Part shown: one piece after another, positions 12,013-21,746 of the stretch
Position numbering within the stretch: the first letter of the stretch is position 1
Layout: the number at the start of each line of letters is the position of its first letter
NCBI RefSeq assembly: GCF_005780185.1
Contig: NZ_VBUI01000012.1
Span: 58,864 to 122,863 of the forward strand
DNA from: Halomonas urmiana
GTDB taxonomy: Bacteria > Pseudomonadota > Gammaproteobacteria > Pseudomonadales > Halomonadaceae
Length of the DNA stretch: 64,000 nt
Direction: 5' to 3'
Notes under the pieces: model-generated
The model's input: only the letters and a program-made list of their open reading frames with translations
Database searches by the model: none
Told to the model about the DNA's origin: nothing
Position numbers and translations under genes: made by a program

Positions 12013-12710
12013 TGGCGCAGCCGGGTACGGCGCCCGGCCAACTGGACCATCAGCTCCCGGGAACGCAGCGGGCGCGAGCCGAGCAGCGGCGCCAGGGCTC
12101 GTCGCGTCACCGCCTTGGCCGGCCCGGCGAGGCCCGGCTCATCCCAGCCCCCCCGGGCCAGCAACCTGAGAGTGCGCCCGTCGATGCCGCGCTCGGCGGT
12201 CACGAAGGCCCGCGAGGCGTGGTCCAGGTCGTAGCGGCCCTGGGGGTCGAGCTCGCCCCCCTCGGGGTCGGTGAAGCGCGGCAGGGCATCCAGTGCCTCG
12301 AGCACCGCCACTTCGAGGCGACGCAGCGAGGCGGCCCGGCCATCGGGGCGCGGCAGCGCCTCCAGCATGGCGGTGTAGTAGGCGAAGGTCTCGGCAACGG
12401 GCAGCTCCACCGGCAGCAGCCGGGTCAGCAGCTCGTTGGCATAGAGCCCGCAGATCAGCCCCTCGCCGGCCAGCAGCGCCGCACTGCCGCGCCCTTCCAT
12501 CAGCCGCAGGCGCTTGAGCTCGCCCTCCCCGGCCCAGGTGACGTGCATCGGGGCAAAGGGCTGCAGGCGGCTGCGGGCGCGGCTGCCCGGGCGCTGCACG
12601 CCCTGGGCGACGGCCCGCACCCGGCCATGCTGGAGGGTAAGAAGCTCGACCAGGGCGCTGGTCTCGCGATAGGGACGCTTGTGCAGCAGGAAGGCTGGCT
12701 GGGGTTGCAT
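12003..12710 (-). CDS. recO: DNA repair protein RecO
   Basis: RecFOR recombination mediator that helps load RecA on SSB-coated DNA. The 235-residue product starts MQPQPAFLLHKRPYRETSAL, the typical N-terminal OB fold, with GRVRAVAQGVQRPGSR and LQPFAPMHVTWAGEGEL following. The downstream helical domain contains GLYANELLTRLLP, a family hallmark. The start was chosen at the ATG preceded by AAGGATCG; a longer frame upstream runs into the recO-era repeat spacer. The C terminus (RRTRLRQEL) ends within the AAGC-rich repeat, which may have replaced a few native codons. Order era-recO-pdxJ is conserved. Confidence 0.92.
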   Translation of the reverse strand: MQPQPAFLLHKRPYRETSALVELLTLQHGRVRAVAQGVQRPGSRARSRLQPFAPMHVTWAGEGELKRLRLMEGRGSAALLAGEGLICGLYANELLTRLLPVELPVAETFAYYTAMLEALPRPDGRAASLRRLEVAVLEALDALPRFTDPEGGELDPQGRYDLDHASRAFVTAERGIDGRTLRLLARGGWDEPGLAGPAKAVTRRALAPLLGSRPLRSRELMVQLAGRRTRLRQEL

Positions 12711-12742
12711 GATCGATCCTTCGGACAAGCGGCCAAGCGAGG

Positions 12743-12831
12743 GGTAAGTGCCAAGTCGCAAGGGCAAGGCGTTCGCCGCTCCTTGCGACTCCTTTCTTGG
12801 CTGCTCGGCGCTTGTAGCTTGGCGCTTACCA
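12743..12831. repeat. Imperfect inverted repeat between era and recO
   Basis: GGTAAGTGCCAAG on the left is matched by CTTGGCGCTTACC on the right with one mismatch, and GTCGCAAGG is matched by CCTTGCGAC inside it. The composition resembles the AAGC-rich repeats nearby. It fills most of the 122-nt era-recO spacer and could fold as one long hairpin in the transcript. Confidence 0.6.
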
Positions 12832-12832
12832 A

Positions 12833-13732
12833 TCAGTCCAGGTTGTAGCCCAGGCTCTTCAGGGCCCGCTCGTCGTCGGACCAGCCACTCTTGACCTTGA
12901 CCCAGAGGTTGAGCATCACCTTGGCGCCCAGCGCACGCTCCATGTCGAGGCGCGCCTCGCGACCGATGTTCTTGATCCGATCGCCCTTCTCGCCGATCAG
13001 GATCTTCTTCTGACCCGCCCGCTCGACGAGGATCAGGGCGCTGATGTGCACCACCCGCCCCTCGTCGCGGTACTCCTCGATCTCGACCGTCATCTGGTAG
13101 GGCAGCTCGTCGCCGAGCTGGCGCATCACCTTCTCACGCACCATCTCGGCGGCCAGGAAGCGCTGGCTCTTGTCGGTGACCTGGTCCTCGGGGAAGTAGT
13201 GCACGCTCTCGGGCAGGTGCTTGGCGACCTCGGCCTCGAGTTCGGGCACGTTGGTGCCGTGCTTGGCGGAGATCGGCACGATAGCGGCGAAGTCGCGGCG
13301 CGCGCCGACCTGCTCCAGCCACGGCAGCAGGCTGGCCTTGTCCTGCAGGCGATCGACCTTGTTGACGGCCAGGATCACCGGCGCCTCGACGTGCTCCAGG
13401 CGCTGCAGCACCACCTGATCCTCATCGCTCCAGCGGGTGCGATCGATGATGAAGACCACGCAGTCGACGTCGCGCAGGGCCTGCACGGCGGCCTGGTTCA
13501 TGAAGCGGTTGATCGCCTTGTTGCGATCCTTCGCCAGGATGTGAATGCCCGGCGTGTCGACGTAGATGAACTGCGCCTCCTCTTCGGTCTTGATGCCCAT
13601 CACCTGGTGGCGCGTGGTCTGGGGGCGGCGCGAGGTAATGGAGATCTTCTGGCCGAGGATCCGGTTCATCAGCGTCGACTTGCCGACGTTGGGGCGGCCG
13701 ACGATGGCCACGAAACCGCAGGTGGTGGTCAT
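12833..13732 (-). CDS. era: GTPase Era, 16S rRNA maturation
   Basis: Essential GTPase that binds the 3' end of 16S rRNA and assists 30S assembly. The 299-residue product (E. coli 301) has G1 [10 protein letters not shown]2 TTRHQ, G3 DTPGIH and G4 NKVD, followed by a C-terminal KH domain ([20 protein letters not shown]). The start [14 protein letters not shown] overlaps the rnc stop as ATGA, the standard rnc-era coupling. A longer upstream frame is only rnc read out of frame. Confidence 0.96.
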   Translation of the reverse strand: MTTTCGFVAIVGRPNVGKSTLMNRILGQKISITSRRPQTTRHQVMGIKTEEEAQFIYVDTPGIHILAKDRNKAINRFMNQAAVQALRDVDCVVFIIDRTRWSDEDQVVLQRLEHVEAPVILAVNKVDRLQDKASLLPWLEQVGARRDFAAIVPISAKHGTNVPELEAEVAKHLPESVHYFPEDQVTDKSQRFLAAEMVREKVMRQLGDELPYQMTVEIEEYRDEGRVVHISALILVERAGQKKILIGEKGDRIKNIGREARLDMERALGAKVMLNLWVKVKSGWSDDERALKSLGYNLD

Positions 13733-14433
13733 GACAGGCTCCCGGTGCCGTGGGTCTTGGTCGGTTCGAGCTGGGACAGAGCCTGTTCGGCGGCCTGCTG
13801 CTCGGCATGACGTCGGCTCGAGCCGACGCCTCGGGTGTGCTCGTCGAGCACCTCGACATGACACTCGACGGTGAAGGTCTGGGCATGCGCCTCGCCTTCC
13901 ACCGAGGTCACCTCGTAGCGCGGCAGGGCCACCTGGCGCGACTGCAGGAACTCCTGCAGGCGGGTCTTGGGATCCTTCTGGGTGTCCTCGAGGCTGATGG
14001 CCTCCAGGCGCTCGGCGTACCAGGAGAGCACGCGCGTGCGGGCCGTCTCCATGCCCGCATCCAGATAGATTGCCCCGAGCACCGCCTCGACGGCATCGGC
14101 GAGGATCGAGTCGCGGCGGTGTCCCCCGCTCTTCATCTCGCCGGAGCCGAGCCGCAGGCACTCGCCGAAGGCCATCTCGCGGGCCAGTTCGGCCAGGGTC
14201 TTGCCCTTGACCAGGCGCGCGCGCAGCCGCGACAGCTGCCCCTCCCGCGCCTGGGGAAAGCGCCGAAAGAGCGCCTCCGCGATGACGAAGTTGACGATCG
14301 AGTCACCGAGAAACTCGAGGCGTTCGTTGTTCTGACCGCCGTAACTGCGGTGCGTCATGGCCAGCTCGAGCAGACCGGGATCGGTGAACGCATGACCGAT
14401 GCGGCGGCTGAAGGCGTTGAGGGAGTTGCTCAC
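13729..14433 (-). CDS. rnc: Ribonuclease III (GTG start)
   Basis: Double-strand-specific endoribonuclease for rRNA processing and mRNA decay. The GTG at 14433 gives 234 residues (E. coli 226). It was chosen because AGGAG lies 4 nt upstream and because the N-terminal segment [16 protein letters not shown] aligns in length with the E. coli N terminus; the next upstream ATG would add an unrelated extension. The RNase III signature [20 protein letters not shown] and the catalytic [13 protein letters not shown] are intact. A C-terminal dsRBD ends [16 protein letters not shown]. The gene sits between lepB and era, and a perfect hairpin lies in its leader. Confidence 0.94.
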   Translation of the reverse strand: MSNSLNAFSRRIGHAFTDPGLLELAMTHRSYGGQNNERLEFLGDSIVNFVIAEALFRRFPQAREGQLSRLRARLVKGKTLAELAREMAFGECLRLGSGEMKSGGHRRDSILADAVEAVLGAIYLDAGMETARTRVLSWYAERLEAISLEDTQKDPKTRLQEFLQSRQVALPRYEVTSVEGEAHAQTFTVECHVEVLDEHTRGVGSSRRHAEQQAAEQALSQLEPTKTHGTGSLS

Positions 14434-14476
14434 GGAGCTCCTGAATACGTCGATATCAATAAGGGGGTGTTCTCGC

Positions 14477-14505
14477 GCCGGGCCCGACGATCGGTCGGGC
14501 CCGGC
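14477..14505 (-). promoter_or_regulatory. Perfect hairpin in the lepB-rnc spacer
   Basis: GCCGGGCCCGAC, a GATCG loop and GTCGGGCCCGGC form a perfect 12-bp stem 44 nt upstream of the rnc start. There is no T-run on either strand, so it does not look like a simple terminator. In E. coli the rnc leader stem is cleaved by RNase III for autoregulation; whether this stem serves that role is inference. Confidence 0.55.
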
Positions 14506-14531
14506 AGGCGGGCCGGCCTGATGTCTATGGG

Positions 14532-15335
14532 CTACTGGATGCGGCGCACGCTGGTGAAACTCGGCAGGCCGCCATCCCAATGCATCCAGACGGCGAAAGC
14601 CTTGCCGACGATGTTCTCCTCCGGCACAAAGCCCCAGTAGCGGCTGTCGTTGGAGTGATCGCGGTTATCGCCCATGGTGAAGTAGCGGCCTTCCGGCACC
14701 ACCAGCTCACGCACCTGGGGACCGGGATCCCGAGGATTATTGTAGATACGGTGCTCAAGCTCGCCCAGCCGCTCGGCCATCAGCAGCTCGGTGGGCGCCT
14801 TGACGGGGCCCGCCTGGAGCAGCCGCTTGGGGACCGCCTCGCCGTTGACGAAGAGCTGCTTGTCCTCGTAGCGAATCCGGTCGCCCGGAAGCCCTACGAC
14901 GCGCTTGATGAAGTTCACCGAAGGCTCGTCGGGGAAGCGGAACACCATGACGTCGCCTCGTTCGGGGTCGTCGACCTCGACGAAGCGGGTATTGATCACC
15001 GGCAGCCGCAGGCCGTAGGCGAACTTGTTGACCAGGATGAAGTCGCCGATTTCCAAGGTCGGGCGCATGGAGCCCGAGGGAATCTGGAACGGCTCGACCA
15101 CGAAGCTCCTGAGCACCAGCACCACCAGCAGTACCGGGAAGAAGGAGCGGGCATAGTCGACCGGCCAGGGCTCCTTGATCGCCTGTTCGCGCGCCCGTTC
15201 CCCGAGCCCCTCGGTGGTGCCGGCCTCCACCGTGGCCAGCCGCTGCCGGCGAGCGGGGCGCCACCAGAGCAGATCGAGCAGCCAGATCACTCCGGTGACG
15301 GCCACGGCCACCACCAGCATCAAAGAGAAGTCCAT
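14532..15335 (-). CDS. lepB: Signal peptidase I
   Basis: Inner-membrane serine protease that removes signal peptides from secreted preproteins. The 267-residue product has two N-terminal membrane segments (about 3-23 and 62-78). The catalytic Ser89 lies in [10 protein letters not shown] and Lys144 in [12 protein letters not shown], then comes the box E motif [15 protein letters not shown]. The gene follows lepA by 14 nt on the same strand and precedes rnc, the conserved lepA-lepB-rnc-era order. Confidence 0.96.
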   Translation of the reverse strand: MDFSLMLVVAVAVTGVIWLLDLLWWRPARRQRLATVEAGTTEGLGERAREQAIKEPWPVDYARSFFPVLLVVLVLRSFVVEPFQIPSGSMRPTLEIGDFILVNKFAYGLRLPVINTRFVEVDDPERGDVMVFRFPDEPSVNFIKRVVGLPGDRIRYEDKQLFVNGEAVPKRLLQAGPVKAPTELLMAERLGELEHRIYNNPRDPGPQVRELVVPEGRYFTMGDNRDHSNDSRYWGFVPEENIVGKAFAVWMHWDGGLPSFTSVRRIQ

Positions 15336-15349
15336 GCGGTTATCCGTCC

Positions 15350-17167
15350 CTAGTCATTGACCCTGAGCACGGCAAGGAAGGCATCCTGGGGAATCTCCAC
15401 CCGGCCGACCTGCTTCATGCGTTTCTTGCCCGCCTTCTGCTTCTCGAGCAGCTTCTTCTTGCGGCTGACGTCGCCGCCGTAGCACTTGGCGGTGACGTTC
15501 TTGCGCAGCGCCTTGACGGTGGAGCGCGCCACCACCTGTCCGCCGACGGCAGCTTGAATGGCCACGTCGAACATCTGGCGCGGGATCAGCTCCTTCATCT
15601 TCTCGACCAGCAGCCGACCCCGGCTGTGGGCGTGATCACGATGGATGATCACCGCCAGGGCATCGACGCGGTCGCCGTTGATCAGCACGTCCAGGCGCAC
15701 CAGCTTAGCCTCCTGGAAGCGCTCGAAGTTGTACTCCAGGGAGGCGTAGCCCTTGGAGATCGACTTCAGGCGATCGAAGAAGTCCATCACTACCTCGGAC
15801 ATCGGCAGCTCGTAGGTGAGCTGAATCTGGCTGCCGAGGAACAGCATATCGAGCTGGGTGCCTCGGCGCTGCTCGCACTCGGTGATGACGTTGCCGACGA
15901 ACTCCTGGGGGACCAGGATGCTGGCGCGCACGATGGGCTCGCGCATCTCCTCCACGTCGGCCATGTCGGGCAGCTTGGAGGGATTGGCGACGTAGACGAT
16001 CTCGCCGTTCTTCATGGCGAGCTCGTAGACTACCGTGGGCGCGGTGGTGAGCAGGTCCAGGTCATATTCACGCTCCAGGCGCTCCTGGACGATCTCCATG
16101 TGCAGGGTGCCGAGGAAGCCGACCCGGAAGCCGAAGCCCAGGGCGTCGGAGTTCTCGGGCTCGTAGTCCAGCGAGGCATCGTTGAGCGCCAGCTTCTCCA
16201 GGGCGTCGCGGAAGTCCTCGTAGTCGTCGGCGCTGACCGGGAACATGCCGGCGTAGACCTGGGGCTTGACCTTCTGGAAGCCGGGCAGGCGCGCCACGTC
16301 CGGAGTCTTGGTATGGGTGATGGTATCGCCCACCGGCGCACCATGGATGTCCTTGATGCCGGCGACCACGAAGCCGACCTCGCCGGCGCGCAGGACACCG
16401 GTTTCCTTGCGCAGGGGCGTGAAGATGCCCACCTCGCTTGCGGGCCAGTCACGACCGGTGGAGGTCATGCGAATCTTATCACCCTTCTTCAGGGTGCCGT
16501 CGAAGATCCGCACCAGCGAGACCACGCCCAGGTAGTTGTCGAACCAGGAGTCGATGATCAGCGCCTGCAGCGGCGCGCTGGGATCGCCTTTGGGTGGCGG
16601 AATGTCGCGCACCAGGCGCTCGAGCAGCGCGTCGATGCCGAGCCCGCTCTTGGCCGAGACCTGACAGGCATCGGTGGCGTCCAGCCCGATGATCTCCTCG
16701 ATCTCGTGGGCCACCTTGTCTGGGTCGGCCTGGGGCAGGTCCATCTTGTTGAGCACCGGCAGCACCTCGAGTCCCTGCTCGATGGCGGTATAGCAGTTGG
16801 CCACCGACTGGGCCTCGACGCCCTGGCCGGCATCCACCACCAGCAGCGCGCCCTCGCAGGCGTAGAGCGAGCGGGACACTTCGTAGGAGAAGTCCACATG
16901 CCCCGGGGTATCGATGAAGTTGAGCTGATAGACGTTGCCGTCATCGGCGTGATAGTCCAGCGTCACCGACTGGGCCTTGATGGTGATCCCGCGCTCGCGC
17001 TCGAGGTCCATGGAGTCGAGCACCTGCTCCTTGAGCTCGCGCTCGGTCAGGCCACCGCAGGTCTGGATCAGCCGGTCAGCCAGGGTCGACTTGCCGTGGT
17101 CGATGTGGGCGATGATCGAGAAGTTGCGGATGTGCTTGAGGGGATCGGAGGTAGCGTCTTGGGACAT
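15350..17167 (-). CDS. lepA: Elongation factor 4 (LepA)
   Basis: Ribosome-bound GTPase proposed to back-translocate or to assist 30S assembly. The 605-residue product (E. coli 599) starts [28 protein letters not shown]. It has G1 [10 protein letters not shown]3 DTPGHVDF and G4 NKMD, domain II, and the LepA-specific C-terminal domain with [19 protein letters not shown]. The start is the ATG just before [15 protein letters not shown]; upstream in-frame sequence lies in the promoter region and does not look conserved. A TACAAT -10 candidate lies 91 nt upstream. Confidence 0.96.
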   Translation of the reverse strand: MSQDATSDPLKHIRNFSIIAHIDHGKSTLADRLIQTCGGLTERELKEQVLDSMDLERERGITIKAQSVTLDYHADDGNVYQLNFIDTPGHVDFSYEVSRSLYACEGALLVVDAGQGVEAQSVANCYTAIEQGLEVLPVLNKMDLPQADPDKVAHEIEEIIGLDATDACQVSAKSGLGIDALLERLVRDIPPPKGDPSAPLQALIIDSWFDNYLGVVSLVRIFDGTLKKGDKIRMTSTGRDWPASEVGIFTPLRKETGVLRAGEVGFVVAGIKDIHGAPVGDTITHTKTPDVARLPGFQKVKPQVYAGMFPVSADDYEDFRDALEKLALNDASLDYEPENSDALGFGFRVGFLGTLHMEIVQERLEREYDLDLLTTAPTVVYELAMKNGEIVYVANPSKLPDMADVEEMREPIVRASILVPQEFVGNVITECEQRRGTQLDMLFLGSQIQLTYELPMSEVVMDFFDRLKSISKGYASLEYNFERFQEAKLVRLDVLINGDRVDALAVIIHRDHAHSRGRLLVEKMKELIPRQMFDVAIQAAVGGQVVARSTVKALRKNVTAKCYGGDVSRKKKLLEKQKAGKKRMKQVGRVEIPQDAFLAVLRVND

Positions 17168-17257
17168 CGAGTCGATTCTGCCTTGTGGGTGTCGGGCCAC
17201 GGCCGACCCGACGGATCGCGAGGCGGTCGGCTGGCGGGCTCTGATGGAATGGCCGCC

Positions 17258-17263
17258 ATTGTA
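17258..17263 (-). promoter_or_regulatory. Candidate lepA promoter (-10 box)
   Basis: TACAAT reads on the minus strand in the 222-nt mucD-lepA spacer, downstream of the mucD hairpin. No good -35 was seen, so the call rests on the -10 and its position. Confidence 0.4.
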
Positions 17264-17286
17264 GCGGGATGCGCCTGCCAGATACA

Positions 17287-17316
17287 GCGACCCGACGGTG
17301 GTAGCCGTCGGGTCGC
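17287..17316 (-). terminator. Hairpin after mucD
   Basis: GCGACCCGACGG, a six-base loop and CCGTCGGGTCGC form a perfect 12-bp stem 74 nt past the mucD stop. The following minus-strand bases (TGTATC) are only weakly T-rich, so it may attenuate rather than fully stop transcription into lepA. Confidence 0.55.
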
Positions 17317-17389
17317 GATCACGCAAGGCCTGGATCAGGGGCCACAAGCGGCCCCGGGTGGGCCAAAGAGAGGCCGAACCGAGACCGGA

Positions 17390-18820
17390 TCAGTCGCGGG
17401 ACAGCCGCATGGCCACGAACATCGAGCGGCCATCGCGGAAGAGGCGCACCGGCACCGCACGATCCTCGGGCAGCTCGGCCACCAGGCTCGCGAGCTGGTC
17501 GGGATCCTCGACGGCGCGGTGGTCGATGCTGACCAGCACGTCGCCGACGCGCAGCCCCGCCGCCGCGGCGGCGCCGCTCGGATCGACCTCGACGACGCGC
17601 ACGCCGTGGACGATGCCGAGCTCATCGCGCTTGTCTTCCGGCAGCGGCTGCACGGCGATGCCGAGTCGGCCCGGCCCCTCATCCGCAGCGGAAGCGGTGA
17701 CCCCGCCCTGGGCGTCCGGCCACTCGCCGAGGGTCACGGTCTCCTCGCGGCGTTCACCGTCACGCAGCAGGGTCAGCTCGACCTCGCTGCCCGGTAGCAC
17801 CTGGCCGATCAGTCGCGGCAGGGTGCTGGACTGATCCACCTCGTTGCCGTTCACCGAGAGGATCACATCGCCGGCCTCGAGCCCCCCGCGGGCGGCCGGC
17901 CCCTCGGGATCCAGGTCGGCAATCAGCGCACCCTCGGCGGCGTCCATGCCGAAGGACTCGGCCAGATCACGGGAGACCGGCTGGATCATCACGCCAAGCC
18001 AGCCGCGGCTGACCTGACCGTCGTCGCGCAGCTGATCGGCCACGTCCATGGCGACATTGATCGGGATCGCGAAGGAGAGCCCCATGTAGCCGCCACTGCG
18101 GGTGAGGATCTGCGAGTTCACCCCGATCACCTCGCCGTCGAGGTTGAAGAGCGGGCCGCCGGAGTTGCCCGGGTTGATGGCCACGTCGGTCTGGATGAAG
18201 GGCACGTAGGCGTCGCGCGGCAGCGTGCGGTCGATGGCGCTGATGATGCCGGCGGTCACCGAGTGATCGAAGCCGAAGGGCGAGCCGATGGCCGCCACCC
18301 ACTGTCCCACGCGCAGCCCGTCGGAGTCGCCGAGTTCCAGGGTGGGTAGATTGTCGGCATCGACCTTGAGCACGGCCACGTCGGTCTTGGCATCGGCGCC
18401 GATCAGCTCGGCCTGCAGCTCACGGCGATCGTTGAGGCGCACCACGATCTCATCGGCCCCGTCGACGACGTGGGCGTTGGTCATGACGTAGCCGTCCTCG
18501 TCGATGATGAACCCCGAGCCCAGCGACTGGCGCTCCTCGCGGGGGCGCTGATCTTGCCCGGGCGGCATCTGGAACTGCTCGCCGAAGCGATCGCCGAAGA
18601 AGTGTCGAAAGATCTCGGGAATCTCCCGCCCGCCGAAGTCGTGGAAGGATGGCCCGCGCCCCTCCACCGTGCGCGTGGTGGAGATATTGACCACCCCGGG
18701 AGCGGCCTCCTCGACCAGCTCGGTGAAGTCCGGCAGCTCCCGGGCCATGGCCGATTGCCAGGCCAGCAATGCCGTGGCAAGCAGCATCCAGAGGGGAAAA
18801 TGTCGCGTCATGCGTTTCAT
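17390..18820 (-). CDS. mucD: Periplasmic serine protease MucD/DegP-like
   Basis: HtrA-family protease that degrades misfolded envelope proteins and restrains AlgU activity. The 476-residue precursor has a signal peptide ending near AMA (residue 26). The chymotrypsin-like domain has His117 (TNAHVV), Asp147 (KTDVAVLKV) and Ser220 (NPGNSGGPLF), followed by two PDZ domains (about 270-360 and 385-470). The ATG at 18820 has AGGAG six bases upstream. It is the last gene of algU-mucA-mucB-mucD, as in Pseudomonas, and is separated from mucB by 76 nt with nothing recognisable. Confidence 0.93.
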   Translation of the reverse strand: MKRMTRHFPLWMLLATALLAWQSAMARELPDFTELVEEAAPGVVNISTTRTVEGRGPSFHDFGGREIPEIFRHFFGDRFGEQFQMPPGQDQRPREERQSLGSGFIIDEDGYVMTNAHVVDGADEIVVRLNDRRELQAELIGADAKTDVAVLKVDADNLPTLELGDSDGLRVGQWVAAIGSPFGFDHSVTAGIISAIDRTLPRDAYVPFIQTDVAINPGNSGGPLFNLDGEVIGVNSQILTRSGGYMGLSFAIPINVAMDVADQLRDDGQVSRGWLGVMIQPVSRDLAESFGMDAAEGALIADLDPEGPAARGGLEAGDVILSVNGNEVDQSSTLPRLIGQVLPGSEVELTLLRDGERREETVTLGEWPDAQGGVTASAADEGPGRLGIAVQPLPEDKRDELGIVHGVRVVEVDPSGAAAAAGLRVGDVLVSIDHRAVEDPDQLASLVAELPEDRAVPVRLFRDGRSMFVAMRLSRD

Positions 18821-18896
18821 GCAGCACTCCTGGGTCGACTGGGAAGGAAGAAAAGCGCGTGTCTGTTCCTACCGCACTCGCGCCAAAAGGTTCCGA

Positions 18897-19973
18897 TCAG
18901 GGCGAGGCATCATCCGCCGACGTTCGCCACGTCACCGAGTCGGCCACGCGGATCAACACCCGCGGCGGCAGCTCGCCCATCACCACCACCTGGCGAGCCT
19001 GACCGCCCAGCTCGCGGTGGCGAACGGCCGCATGGGACACCCCGAGACGATGCAGGCCGGGCATCAGCTGATCCTTGCCGGTGACGGGCTCCACGAACAG
19101 GCTGAGGGTGGCCAGGCCATCGCTGTAGACGCGATGCCCGATGGCCTCGTTATGGCGTGGGCTGCGGGTCTCGACCGGCTTGGCGATGAATCCGTCGGGC
19201 AGCCAGGTCGGCCACCAGGGGTCGTTGGGGGCGGAACGCAGGCGATCGAGATCGATCGTCCCCCGATGGAGGCGAGGCCGATTCAGCTGGGTGATCTGGA
19301 AGGTTTCCACCACGCGCCCCTGCTCGTCCAGCAGGATCTGCTTGAGGGGAAGCCCCGTGGCCTTGTCGAGCCAGAAGCGGTGGCCATAGCGCAGATCGTC
19401 TAGGGGCTCGATGTCGAGGCGCACGGCATTGCGGTTGGCGAGACGCTCCTCACCGCTGAGCCGCAGGCGATAGAGCCCCTCGAGATGGGCGACGATGCCG
19501 GCCGGCGAGGCGGCCACCGCCCCGTCGCCGTCTGCCCAGCTCAGGCGACCGATGCGCCCGCGCCGCTCGAAGACCACCGCTGGACCGTCGAGGAACCGGG
19601 CCACCTCGCGTTCGACCCCCTCCACGATGTCGTGGGAGAGCGCCAGTGAGCGGACTCCGTCGCTGCCGATGCGCACGGCGCGGGCCTGGAAGGCGTAGCA
19701 GTGGTTGGCCCAGAGGCTTCGCTCGAGCCAGGCCCGGGCGCCCTCGGGAGCCGGCTGGTCGGTCAGCGCCTGGCAGTCGAAACGCGCGGCCTCGCCGCTG
19801 CCGGCGCGAGCGTTGTCAGCAGGGCCAGATTTCGCCTCTTCGGCGGCGGCGTCATCGCCCTGAGCGGACGCGGCCTGCGCCAGGCCCGCCAGCGGCAACA
19901 CCGCGAGCAGGCCGCTCAACAGGAACACCGGAAGAGATCTCGTGACCCCGCGGGTCGGGCGACCCGAACGCAT
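18897..19973 (-). CDS. mucB: Periplasmic sigma-E regulator MucB/RseB
   Basis: Binds the periplasmic domain of the anti-sigma factor MucA and protects it from proteolysis; lipid and outer-membrane signals release it. The 358-residue precursor has an N-terminal signal sequence (VFLLSGLLAVLPLAGLAQA). A lipoprotein-like half-barrel follows (about 75-240, with SHDIVEGVEREVARFLDG), and then a C-terminal domain with DPWWPTWLPDGF. It overlaps the mucA stop by one base (TGATG). Confidence 0.9.
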   Translation of the reverse strand: MRSGRPTRGVTRSLPVFLLSGLLAVLPLAGLAQAASAQGDDAAAEEAKSGPADNARAGSGEAARFDCQALTDQPAPEGARAWLERSLWANHCYAFQARAVRIGSDGVRSLALSHDIVEGVEREVARFLDGPAVVFERRGRIGRLSWADGDGAVAASPAGIVAHLEGLYRLRLSGEERLANRNAVRLDIEPLDDLRYGHRFWLDKATGLPLKQILLDEQGRVVETFQITQLNRPRLHRGTIDLDRLRSAPNDPWWPTWLPDGFIAKPVETRSPRHNEAIGHRVYSDGLATLSLFVEPVTGKDQLMPGLHRLGVSHAAVRHRELGGQARQVVVMGELPPRVLIRVADSVTWRTSADDASP

Positions 19974-20704
19974 CAGCGCTGACCCAGCGACTCGCTGCCG
20001 GAGGCACGCAGCAGTGGCATCCAGGTATCACTGCTGCCGTAGGCCGCGCCCTCGGCGTGACGATCCAGGTAGGACTGCAGCAACTGGGCCTGCTGCTGGT
20101 TGATGCGCGCGGACTGGCGCGGGGAGAGCACCAGCGGAGAATCGACGCCGGCGCCCACCGTCATCAGCCCCCGACCATCGCCGGAGGGGGTCTGGAACAG
20201 CGGCAGGTCGGCAAGCGAGGGACGATCGGCGGTACGCGACGCGGCCAGCTCAGACCCACCGAGGGCGGCGGGGCTCGCCTGCAGCTCCACTCCCGACGGC
20301 ACCTGCGACGGCGACTGGGCGGCCACGTCGGCGGGCACCTGCCCGGAGCCGATGCCGCCGTGATAGAACTGCACGCCGGTGATCACCATCAGCGACACCG
20401 CGGCGGCGATGCCGGCACCGCGCATCAGGGTCATGGAGCGTCCCGCGCCATCGCCGCCGTTGTCATCGGCCTCGACCTGCGGCAGCGGCTCGTCCTCGAG
20501 CCGCGCCATGATGCCGGCGGAGAGGTCGGTGGCGACATCGACCTCATTTTCCCGGCGCATCAGGCTGCGCATGAGATGATAACGCCGCCAGGTATCGGCC
20601 GCGTCCGGGGATTCATCCAGTGACTTGAGGACGCGACGCAGTTCTAGCTCATCCCCTTCGTTGTCCATCAGGGCAGAAAGCGATTCCCGTGCGTTCTGAC
20701 TCAT
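19973..20704 (-). CDS. mucA: Anti-sigma factor MucA/RseA
   Basis: Single-pass inner-membrane anti-sigma factor that sequesters AlgU. The 243-residue product starts MSQNARESLSALMDNEGDEL, the typical RseA N-terminal sigma-binding domain, with RRYHLMRSLMR following. A membrane helix lies at about 95-112 (GAGIAAAVSLMVITGVQFY). The periplasmic part is about 130 residues and Ser/Pro/Gln-rich. It lies 200 nt downstream of algU, a spacer in which no gene or clear hairpin was seen. Confidence 0.92.
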   Translation of the reverse strand: MSQNARESLSALMDNEGDELELRRVLKSLDESPDAADTWRRYHLMRSLMRRENEVDVATDLSAGIMARLEDEPLPQVEADDNGGDGAGRSMTLMRGAGIAAAVSLMVITGVQFYHGGIGSGQVPADVAAQSPSQVPSGVELQASPAALGGSELAASRTADRPSLADLPLFQTPSGDGRGLMTVGAGVDSPLVLSPRQSARINQQQAQLLQSYLDRHAEGAAYGSSDTWMPLLRASGSESLGQR

Positions 20705-20904
20705 TCTTCACACCTCACACTCGACAAGGCGACCCGCTCCGGGCCCTTTGACTGCCTGTAATTTCCGACATCGGCGCGTGTCGCCCTGGCCATGTCGGCA
20801 TGTACGCTCCCGCGGGTGGCGGGCCGGTCACCGCATATGACGCCGCAGACCGCGGACAGTTCAGCAAATCGTCAAAAAACATGCAGTTTCTCGGCCCGGC
20901 CGGA

Positions 20905-21510
20905 TTACTCGGTCACCGACTCCTGGTTACGCGCGGTGGTGACCAGCGGGCGAATATGCTGATCCACCGCCTCCCGGGCCCGGAAGATCCGCGAGCGAAC
21001 GGTGCCCACGGGGCACTGCATGATGGCCGCGATGTCCTCGTAGGAGAGCCCATCGAGCTCACGCAGGGTGATCGCCGTGCGCAGGTCGTCGGGCAGCGCC
21101 TCGATCGCCTCGAAGATGGCCGATTGCAGCTGGTCGCGCGCCATGGCCGCCTCGGGCGTCTCGGCATCGGCTAGCCGTCCGCTGTGATCGACGATCTCCG
21201 CATCGACGATATCGAGATCGCTGCCCGGTGGCCGGCGCCCCTTGGAGACCAGATAGTTCTTGGCGGTGTTGATGGCGATGCGGTACATCCAGGTATAGAA
21301 GGCGCTCTCGGCGCGAAACTTCCCCAGCGCCCGATAGGCCTTGATGAAGGCTTCCTGGGCGACGTCCTGCACCTCCGCATGATCGTGCACGTAGCGGCCG
21401 ATCAGTCCGATGATCTTGTGCTGGTACTTCTTCACCAGGAGATCGAAGGCGCGGTTATCCCCTTGCTGGGCTCGCTCGACGAGTTGCTGATCGGTTTCCC
21501 GGGTGCCCAT
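20905..21510 (-). CDS. rpoE: ECF sigma factor AlgU/RpoE
   Basis: Envelope-stress sigma factor controlling outer-membrane folding and, in relatives, exopolysaccharide genes. The 201-residue product matches E. coli RpoE: DQQLVERAQQGDNRAFDLLV, the region 2 segment DVAQEAFIKAYRAL with FRAESAFYTWMYRIAINTAKN, and region 4 LPDDLRTAITLRELDGLSYEDIA with VGTVRSRIFRARE. A GGGAGGG ribosome site precedes the ATG. It heads the algU-mucABD operon. In Pseudomonas the gene is called algU or algT. Confidence 0.94.
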   Translation of the reverse strand: MGTRETDQQLVERAQQGDNRAFDLLVKKYQHKIIGLIGRYVHDHAEVQDVAQEAFIKAYRALGKFRAESAFYTWMYRIAINTAKNYLVSKGRRPPGSDLDIVDAEIVDHSGRLADAETPEAAMARDQLQSAIFEAIEALPDDLRTAITLRELDGLSYEDIAAIMQCPVGTVRSRIFRAREAVDQHIRPLVTTARNQESVTE

Positions 21511-21543
21511 TCAGGCCCTCCCTGAACGGAAAGGCGTGGATGA

Positions 21544-21561
21544 CGACCCGAGCTCGGGTCG
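21544..21561. repeat. 18-bp perfect palindrome in the algU leader
   Basis: CGACCCGAG is followed immediately by its reverse complement CTCGGGTCG. It begins 34 nt upstream of the algU start, so it could be an operator or form a leader hairpin. Confidence 0.6.
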
Positions 21562-21746
21562 CGAAAGCTGTGATGTCGCTAGCATAGTGTCAACCTGGGG
21601 CATGTCGCCGCTGAAGGGTCGGGGTCGTGAATCTCGATCTCGAAGGGTACAAGTGTTCCTGTTTCTTGAACGTCCATCAAGCCGATCGACTCACCGCACC
21701 ACCGTCACGGCCATGGCGACCAGCCCGACGGGCAGCCGTGACGATG

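Noticed and set aside
20705..20904. Possible small gene between algU and mucA
   Set aside because: No frame with a ribosome site and plausible composition; left as an untranslated spacer.
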